A DNA stretch of 64,000 nt. Origin: Serilophus lunatus. Lineage: Eukaryota; Chordata; Aves; Passeriformes; Eurylaimidae. The stretch's first letter is position 1. The number at the start of each line of letters is the position of its first letter. The DNA lies in NCBI GenBank assembly GCA_013399895.1, contig VXBA01003290.1, positions 1 to 64,000 on the forward strand. Reading direction: 5' to 3'. The notes beneath the pieces were generated by a model. The model saw only the letters and a list, made by a program, of their open reading frames with translations. It searched no databases and was not told the DNA's origin. Shown here in pieces: positions 52,625-64,000 of the stretch. Position numbers and translations under genes: made by a program.

Positions 52625-52629
52625 AGTAG
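52625..52629. repeat. Target-site duplication AGTAG, left copy
   Basis: AGTAG at 52625-52629 is repeated exactly at 53289-53293, directly abutting the TG and CA ends of the LTR. CR1 sequence continues without loss from one side to the other if one copy is counted, which fixes the insertion boundaries. Confidence 0.92.
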
Positions 52630-52746
52630 TGTCCCGGTTTGAGACAATAGAGAATTTTATCACTTAGAACAGAAGCTCGTTAAATGAAAACAAAAAAAAC
52701 CAACAAGATTTATTACAAGGAAAAGGGAAAAAAGGAAAGAAAAAAA

Positions 52747-52822
52747 NNNNNNNNNNNNNNNNNNNNNNNNNNNNNNNNNNNNNNNNNNNNNNNNNNNNNN
52801 NNNNNNNNNNNNNNNNNNNNNN
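52747..52822. other. Assembly gap, 76 N
   Basis: A run of N inside the LTR, next to an A-rich tract on one side and a GC-rich block on the other. Confidence 1.
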
Positions 52823-52899
52823 GCCGATGCTGAAGCAAGCTCGGAGGGGGAAGAAGGCTTGGTTGAGGCTTCCAAAAGAAACGGCTGGAGACAGCTTTC

Positions 52900-52973
52900 C
52901 CGGGCCAGGTCGGAGGCAGGAGAGAGACGGCTTTTTCCGGGCCAGGTCGGAGGCAGGAGAGAGAGCGACCTTT
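52900..52973. repeat. 37-bp tandem duplication inside the LTR
   Basis: The block starting CCGGGCCAGGTCGGAGGCAG begins at 52900 and again at 52937, nearly identical over 30 bases. The repeat sits between U3 and the polyadenylation signal on the minus strand and is a candidate for copy-number variation among family members. Confidence 0.85.
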
Positions 52974-53288
52974 CCCCCGCTGAGCTTTTCAAAGCCTTGC
53001 TTATTCCCGCCCAGCACAGCCAGTTTGTCCAGTCAGCAAACATTCTTGAGCTGTTCACTCCTCCCCTTTGCTTGCATCACTCATGTCATGGCAGCCCCCA
53101 GCTTAGCCATGCGGTCCCCCAAAGCCTCATGGGTAGGCACAGGGGAAATGCTGGGGGGTGGTCCATCAGTCCATTACCATGACAACAAGGTGGCTCCCAG
53201 CTTTTGGACGCCTGTCACAGCTCATAACAAATGCATAAGAATTCAAACAAAAGGGGAAAAGAAAACCAAACAGATTAAAACTATAACA

Positions 53289-54100
53289 AGTAGTTTCTTG
53301 GATCTCCCTTCCTGCCCTATTTGAAAACAGGAATGACAATTTCTTCCCTCTAATCATCAGGTGCTTGCCTCAGTGGCCATATTGTTCAAAGATATTGAAG
53401 AATGTCCTTACATCCCATGACATAAGATGTTATTACATCTTCCAACTCCCTCAACACCTGTGGGTGCATCACATTAGGGCCCATGGATTTATATATGTCC
53501 TATTTGCTTAAATGTTCTCTGACCTGATCTTCATCCTCTAATAGTACATCATTCTGGATCCAAATTTCTCCCTGGTCTCTGGGGCCTGGGATTCCAGACT
53601 GCAAAGTCTTTGGTGAAGACTGAAACAAAGGTGTCATTCAGTATCTCAGCTTATTCTAAGTTGTGTGTCTGTCCCATTCAGCAACAGACTCACATTTTCC
53701 CTAGTCTTTCTTTTACTACTTGTGGACTTAATAGACATAGGGGCTTTGATTTGACATTTATGTTAAACACATCCACTTCAGGAGAGCTTTGGTTTTCCTC
53801 TTATTGGACACTAGGTCTCTATGTTTTCCCAGGTTGTTTGTCCGTACTTCCACCTTTTGTATACTTTCTTTTTATATCTTTGCCAAGAACATCTTGTTCA
53901 TCCATGAAGGTGTTCTGGCATTTCTGTCAGGTTTGCTGCTTGTTGGGATAGACCGCTCTTGAGCTTGAAGGAGGTGATCCTTGAATGTCTTCCTGGATTC
54001 ATCTTACCTCTAGGGCCTTATGCTACAGGAATTGTTCAAGCAGATGACAGAAGAGGTCAAAGCCTACTGTCTTGTTGACCGACTATGTGATCACTGCGAC
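53289..54100 (-). mobile_element. CR1 LINE, 5' portion of the copy split by an LTR
   Basis: After the right AGTAG copy the plus strand resumes the complement of CR1 ORF2. Recognisable blocks are 'ccctcaacacctgtgggtgc' and 'gggcccatggatttatatatg' near 53450-53500, 'ttttccctagtctttctttt' near 53695, and 'cttgttcatccatgaagg' near 53893. Further blocks are 'ctcttgagcttgaaggagg' and 'tgatccttgaatgtcttcc' near 53955-53990, and 'agaggtcaaagcc' near 54050. These correspond to the N-terminal part of the reverse transcriptase and the linker before it. The match fades after 54065, with a possible short continuation to about 54100. The copy is degenerate and not coding. Confidence 0.88.
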
Positions 54101-59596
<5,496 letters not shown>

Positions 59597-59643
59597 NTCC
59601 TCCCTTCCTCCCTTCCCTTCCCTTCCCTTCCCTTCCCTTCCCT
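59597..59643. repeat. (CCTTC)n tract next to the TTTC array
   Basis: After a single N the array changes to CCTCCCTTC units and then seven or so CCTTC/CCCTT pentamers. The abrupt change of unit at an N suggests either a true compound repeat or an assembly joint. Confidence 0.9.
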
Positions 59644-61856
59644 TACCTTTTCCTTCATTCATCTGTAAGGACAGCAGAATGTGTGTCTGCATGTGACACA
59701 AATAAGAACTAAAGAGCATGACACAGCACTGTCTTTAGAACTGATTTGTGTTTATTGTTTTATTCCTGCCAGCTATGCTGATTTCTTTCTTTTATCCTAG
59801 GCTAGTGCTTTCTGTCATCAAACAATCCTGAGTGGAACGATTGCATTATTGTATTATTTTGTAAAAATAATATTTTTATAGTTTCTAGAAAGGAAAAATG
59901 CTATACATTTCATGATTATTATCCAAAATTACCTGGACTCTGAGATAATTATTTCCTCTAACAAAGAAATGAGAGGGCAGGTTACTTAGGAGTTTGTTGT
60001 TAGCTTTAAGTGTCTATTTTGTGCCAGAAAATCTTTCTATGACTGTAAGCATGATGCATAAATACAGAAGAGCACTTCCTGAGGTCTCCTTGAGAATATA
60101 TATGCTATTGGCCGGTGGCCTTATATGGTCCCACATGACATTGTCGGTCTAGTAGTAGGCACCCTCTGTCAGCCTGAGCTAGAGAGGCAATGAAAGCTGG
60201 CCAGATCTTCACAAAATTAGTTCATATGAATGTTCCTTTTTTGGGTGTTTCTGTTAAGTCAGTTAAGTTTCAATTGTCATAAATATAGTTATCCTTTTAT
60301 CCTTTTCTGACAAAATATGTGGGCAGGCCACCTGTCCCTTATGGATTGAAGTCAGTGAAGCTGTTTATTATTATGGCTTACATCCTGAAGAGAAGGATCC
60401 TTTTGCAAAGAAAGATAGTTAACAGATTTCTGGAAGAAAGGGAATAGTTGTGGCCAGGAAATTCCTTTTGTTGCCAGGTTGGTGTATAGAAACTCTATGC
60501 CATTATATCTTCTCAGAAAGGGGCTAACAATACTGCAGATGATAAAGTGTAAACTTGTCAGTCAGCCCAGTAAGTGGGAGAAGCAGGTGGCAAAAAGGTG
60601 GAGCAATCAGTGAATCCAACTAGTAGGAATGATCAGTGGCCAGCACTGTCACTGTCAGCAGATCAATGGACAGCCTAGCTAATGGGTGCTGTTGGAGGGT
60701 GCACTTGACAGATTCTTGGGAAATAGATTATAAACTCATATTGGTGGAGGACTTGGCCCTCTAGGGGAGATGGTCTAAAGGATTACCCCTAGAGAGCTTC
60801 AGAAGCAAAGAATTTTCTCTGTAAACCTGTAAAAGGGCATAGCTTCTGGGAAAAGATAATGTTCTGTTAGGGACATCAGATTAATCTGCCCATTTATTGC
60901 AGTCTTAGATATGAAATAGTGAGTGCTGCAGCTGGACAAGAGCTATTTTAGCAGTTTTAGCACAGAGGCTATTGCTGGCATATTCTGGGAAAAAATACAG
61001 TATTGCCTATGGGATTGTTTAGGTTTTCCTAATCCATTTCCAAAATGTTTTTTTCCTCTTTCAGTTCACATCTCTTTATTTAAACCCATTTGTTTGACTT
61101 TCCGCTTATGAGTTGGGAAGTATGGTTCTCCGAGTACCTTAGCAATATAATTTGATTGCCAGACTGCTGGATAATGGCTTGAGTGTTTTATTTTGAAACT
61201 TTCAAAACTCTGTTGCTATTGCCTCAGCCCTGCTGCTTGCTAATCAATGTCTGGCAGAAAGGTTAGGTTTGTTAAAAGACAGCTCAACACTGGAGGATAA
61301 ATTTGGTAGTTTGCACCTTTTGTGGGTTTTCTTAAATTTTGCCTTGTATGGATGGATTGGCAGAGAAAAATTAACTGACCTGAAAAGGGGGTGAGCAGGA
61401 AGGTAGCAGGCTGCTGGCAGTTAATTGGGGTATTCAGGGTAAGGCTGACAAAAGAATTGCAGAACAATCCAAGGCTGAATGACTGGTCAATAAAACATCA
61501 GATTAAATTCAGTGTGAACAGAAATAAAGTGACTCATAGAGCAGACAAAAAATAATGCTATTTTTACCTAAACTTAATGACAGTGTTTGAGGAATGACAC
61601 TGGGCTAGTCAGACCTTTGGTCTAACCTAGTGAATATTCTCTTTTTTTCCTTTTCCTGGCAAAAGCAGGTCCACAAAGAACTGACCCTGACTATGGGAAT
61701 TCATAGCAATTTAAAAAAAAAAAAAAGGAAAAAAAAGTGTCTGTCCCTGGGTCCATAAACAGTCTTGCAGGCTTCAGTTAAACTTCACAGAAAAACTTGT
61801 GCAAATCAATTTCTCCTTACAGAACTTGTTTTTCATGTCTTCTTTGTGAACACCAT
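59644..61856. other. Unique sequence, no gene recognised
   Basis: No gene or family repeat is recognised. A14 at 61713-61726 is the only obvious simple run. Confidence 0.6.
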
Positions 61857-62190
61857 TGTGGTGTTGCCTGTAGGTGAGATAAGAAAATAGAGACGAATGC
61901 AGTTTGGTAGGGGTGAAGGGAGAACAGCTTTACTGGTGAAGATCCTGTGATCCCAAGAGGAAAAGAATAACAATCTTTCTATATTTATAACCTTCTTAGC
62001 TACCACCTGTCATATCATCCAATCAAAGTCCATTTAATTATTATGCCCCTTAAGAGTCCAACAAGAGTGTCCCATATTACCTGTCTCCTCCCAGGCATTG
62101 TCCCATGGGAGGCCTGGGAGGCCTAAGCCTATGTTTTGTCTTGATACCCTTTTATCTATACAGAAGAATGCTAACATCTGAACACAGGCC
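61857..62190 (-). mobile_element. LTR-like segment, right boundary uncertain
   Basis: Read on the minus strand, the segment has promoter and LTR landmarks in the expected order. An ATTGG (inverted CCAAT) is near 62019-62023, and TATAAATA is at 61982-61989. A polyadenylation-signal variant AGTAAA follows at 61929-61934, 'gctgttctcccttcacccc' after that, and a terminus reading CAACACCACA at 61857. The TG...CA rule holds at that end (plus strand TGTGGTGTTG). No matching target duplication or clear U3 start was found. The limit near 62190 is taken from a weak inverted end (TGTG). It resembles an avian retroviral LTR but may be a fragment. Confidence 0.5.
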
Positions 62191-62927
62191 CTTATGAGCC
62201 GTTAGTTTGCAAGGTACTTAGCTAAAGTAAATCCCCAGAAATATAAGGCGTACCCCTTAAAGCATCAGTGCGAGAGGGAAAAATGGGGCTCAGAGTGGCT
62301 ATTCTATGTCATGTGTCTCAGCATCTGACTCCAGAAATTGATACCATTCTTCTTTCTCCTCAATTCAGAGGAGAGAAAGAGAGGAGTGCTTAAACCACAG
62401 TGACATCCTAGGCTACCTAATCATCTCCAAGTCTTTGTAAGTCAGTCCAAAAATCATGCAGTCCTCTTAGTTTAGGAGGTTTATGAGCTGAGAGTCAGAG
62501 TGCATTACCTAACCCAGAGAATACCATTTACATTGGCTTGTCTGACCTGCTCAAAAAGGAGTTTGTACAGTCTGCGACTTTCTGTGCTTATATTTTAGGA
62601 CTCTCAGTTTAGTCTAGGTTGGAAAATTTGGGCTGGACTCTGCACTTTTAGAAAGAGCACTCCAAACATTTCAAATGTTCAGTCTTGAGTGCCATTTCCT
62701 TTCTCTAGAAAATGTAGTTTTCCTAGATTAACAAAGTTTAGCAAAGTTTAGCACAAGCCTCCATGTGGCAGACCACTAAGATTAGGTTCATGGGTTTTAT
62801 CTTTAAAAAATATTTTATAACATCCTTAGCAGCAATTCTACATGAATTTCTCTGCTACAGGATAGAATGCTTTATGATTTATTGCAGTAATGAATTGCAC
62901 ACTTAATGTGAGAGACCAAATACACCG
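62191..62927. other. Unique sequence, no gene recognised
   Basis: No gene recognised. Part of this interval could belong to the U3 side of the preceding LTR-like segment. An 11-bp direct repeat (CAAAGTTTAGC) sits near 62730. Confidence 0.5.
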
Positions 62928-63740
62928 TCAGGTTGCAGATGGCACCAAGGTGGGAGGGAGTGTTGATCTGCTGCAGGGTACAAAAGTTTCAGAGAGGAAT
63001 CTGTAGAGGCTGGATCAATGGATCAAGGTCAATTGCATGAGGTTCAATAAGGTGAATTGCCAGGTCCTGCACTTAGTTCACAACAACCCCATGCAATACT
63101 GCAGGCTGGGGGAAGAGTGACTGGAAAGCTACCCATCAGAAAAGGACTTGAGAATGCTGGTCGACAGCCAGCCAAACATGAGCCAGCAGTGTGTCCAGGT
63201 GGCCAAGAAGGCCAGTGGTATTGTGGCCGACATGAAGTGTAGTGCAGCCAGCAGGACCAGGGCAAAGATCATTCCCCTGTACTTGGTGCTGAAGAGGCTG
63301 CATCTTTAGTTCTTTGTTCAGTTTTGTGCTCTGTAGTCCAAGAAGCATCTGATGAAGTCAGGATTGTTTAGTCTGGAGGAAAGGTGTCTCAAGGGAGACT
63401 TTATCATTCTCTACTACTATCTGAAAGGAGATTCTAGCAAGGGGGGTTTTGGTCTCTTCTCCCAAATGACAAGCAATAGGACAAGAGGAAATGGCCTCAG
63501 GTCACACTGGGTGAGCTTTAGATTGAATACTAGGAAATAATTCCTCACTGAAAATACTGTCAAACATTGGAATAGGCTTCTTAGGGAAATTGAGTCACTA
63601 TCCCTGTAGGTATTTAAAAGTTGTATAGATGTGGCACTTGGGAACTTGATTTAGTGAAGGACTTGGCAGTGATGAGTTAATGAGTGGACTCAATGATCTT
63701 AAAGGTCTTTTTCAATCTAAATATATTAATGATTCTAACT
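62928..63740 (+). mobile_element. CR1 LINE, about 810 bp, ORF2 end and 3' UTR
   Basis: The plus strand begins inside the catalytic box of the CR1 reverse transcriptase. The codons at 62932-62943 read VADG where intact CR1 has FADD, followed by TKVGGSVDLL as expected. The next blocks match CR1: 'caacaaccccatgcaatactg', then 'atgagccagcagtgtgtccag'. A deletion at about 63335-63350 removes the usual region between the PHLEY-like motif and the C-terminus. From 63355 the frame reads GLFSLEERCLKGD, the conserved ORF2 end. The 3' UTR follows with 'gtatttaaaagttgtatagatg', 'ggacttggcagtgatgag' and 'gactcaatgatcttaaagg', ending at 'gattctaact'. With the second catalytic Asp replaced and deletions present, it is inactive. 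Confidence 0.93.
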
Positions 63741-64000
63741 TAATATATGACAGAATTTTCCAGCCACTTTGTTGTAGGGCTCCGATGACTTATAATGATT
63801 AGCAAGATATGCTGATTTTGTTCACAGATCACTTAAATAGTTACAATTTTTTTTTTAAGTTCACCTCCTACTTCTTTTTTGAGGGTAGTGATGGGAATTT
63901 TAATACTAGGTGAAACAAAATTAATTTAGTTTGATCTAAAGTAGTTGCTGCTCCTTTGTAATGTAAGTTTTCATTGATGCCTTCATAATAGATAGAATAG
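63741..64000. other. Unique sequence at the window edge
   Basis: Nothing recognisable apart from a poly-T run near 63847. Confidence 0.6.

Larger units (their letters stand above)
52630..53288 (-). mobile_element. Solo LTR inserted into a CR1, about 659 bp, gapped
   Basis: The segment begins TGTCCCGGTTTGAG and ends AACTATAACA on the plus strand, with TG...CA ends and an exact AGTAG duplication on both sides. The minus strand has AATAAA at 52709-52714, about 80 bp from its 3' edge, which supports minus-strand orientation with U3 on the right. A GC-rich block at 52900-52973 contains a 37-bp tandem duplication. A run of 76 N (52747-52822) interrupts it. There is no gag, pol or env. The 5-bp duplication fits ERVL-like integration, but the class is inferred. 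Because it interrupts a recognisable CR1, it is younger than that CR1. Confidence 0.88.

Noticed and set aside
52660..53058. Frames of 117-132 codons on the minus strand
   Set aside because: They run through the 76-N gap inside the LTR and show no motif.
61862..62762. Possible TGTGG target duplication around a larger LTR
   Set aside because: A 5-base match within about 900 bases is expected by chance and the right end lacks LTR features.

Overview
The window looks like intergenic or deep-intronic DNA from a bird, possibly a songbird. It is AT-rich, has no recognisable protein-coding gene or RNA gene, and its identifiable content is almost all retroelement debris. The bird call rests on many fragments of CR1, the dominant avian LINE, plus solo LTRs of avian endogenous-retrovirus type, one of them beginning TGTGGTGGGTTGACC. 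These identifications come from remembered family consensus patterns; no database search was run. No operon, CRISPR array, IS element or other bacterial feature is present.

Layout. 47-505: CR1, minus strand. 506-12523: unique sequence with a T10G11 tract at 9333 and a 33-nt perfect hairpin at 11566. 12524-12815: CR1 tail, minus. 12816-26471: unique sequence with one 136-codon open frame of unknown meaning (24498-24908). 26472-26870: compact solo LTR, plus. 28282-29250: long CR1, minus. 31337-31392: CR1 tail scrap. 33651-34725: solo LTR of about 1.1 kb with 5-bp target duplication ATGAG. 34842-34885: CR1 tail scrap, plus. 37203-38070: CR1 reverse-transcriptase fragment, plus. 38517-39967: long GC-rich LTR with 5-bp target duplication GACAG and a 232-base gap of N. 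51977-54100: CR1, minus, split by a 659-bp LTR at 52630-53288 with target duplication AGTAG. 59011-59643: 586 bp of uninterrupted TTTC repeat followed by CCTTC repeats. 61857-62190: LTR-like segment, minus. 62928-63740: CR1, plus, running to its 3' end.

The elements do not act together. Every CR1 copy is 5'-truncated and damaged, and the LTRs appear to be solo copies with no gag, pol or env between paired LTRs. The LTRs still show TATA-like boxes and polyadenylation signals, so they are the only places with visible promoter-like architecture.

I found no convincing undescribed biological system. The strongest observations are the nested LTR-in-CR1 insertion, the other two LTRs with exact target duplications, the very long pure TTTC array, two perfect inverted repeats outside known elements, and two open frames (5849-6082 and 24498-24908) that deserve a protein search.
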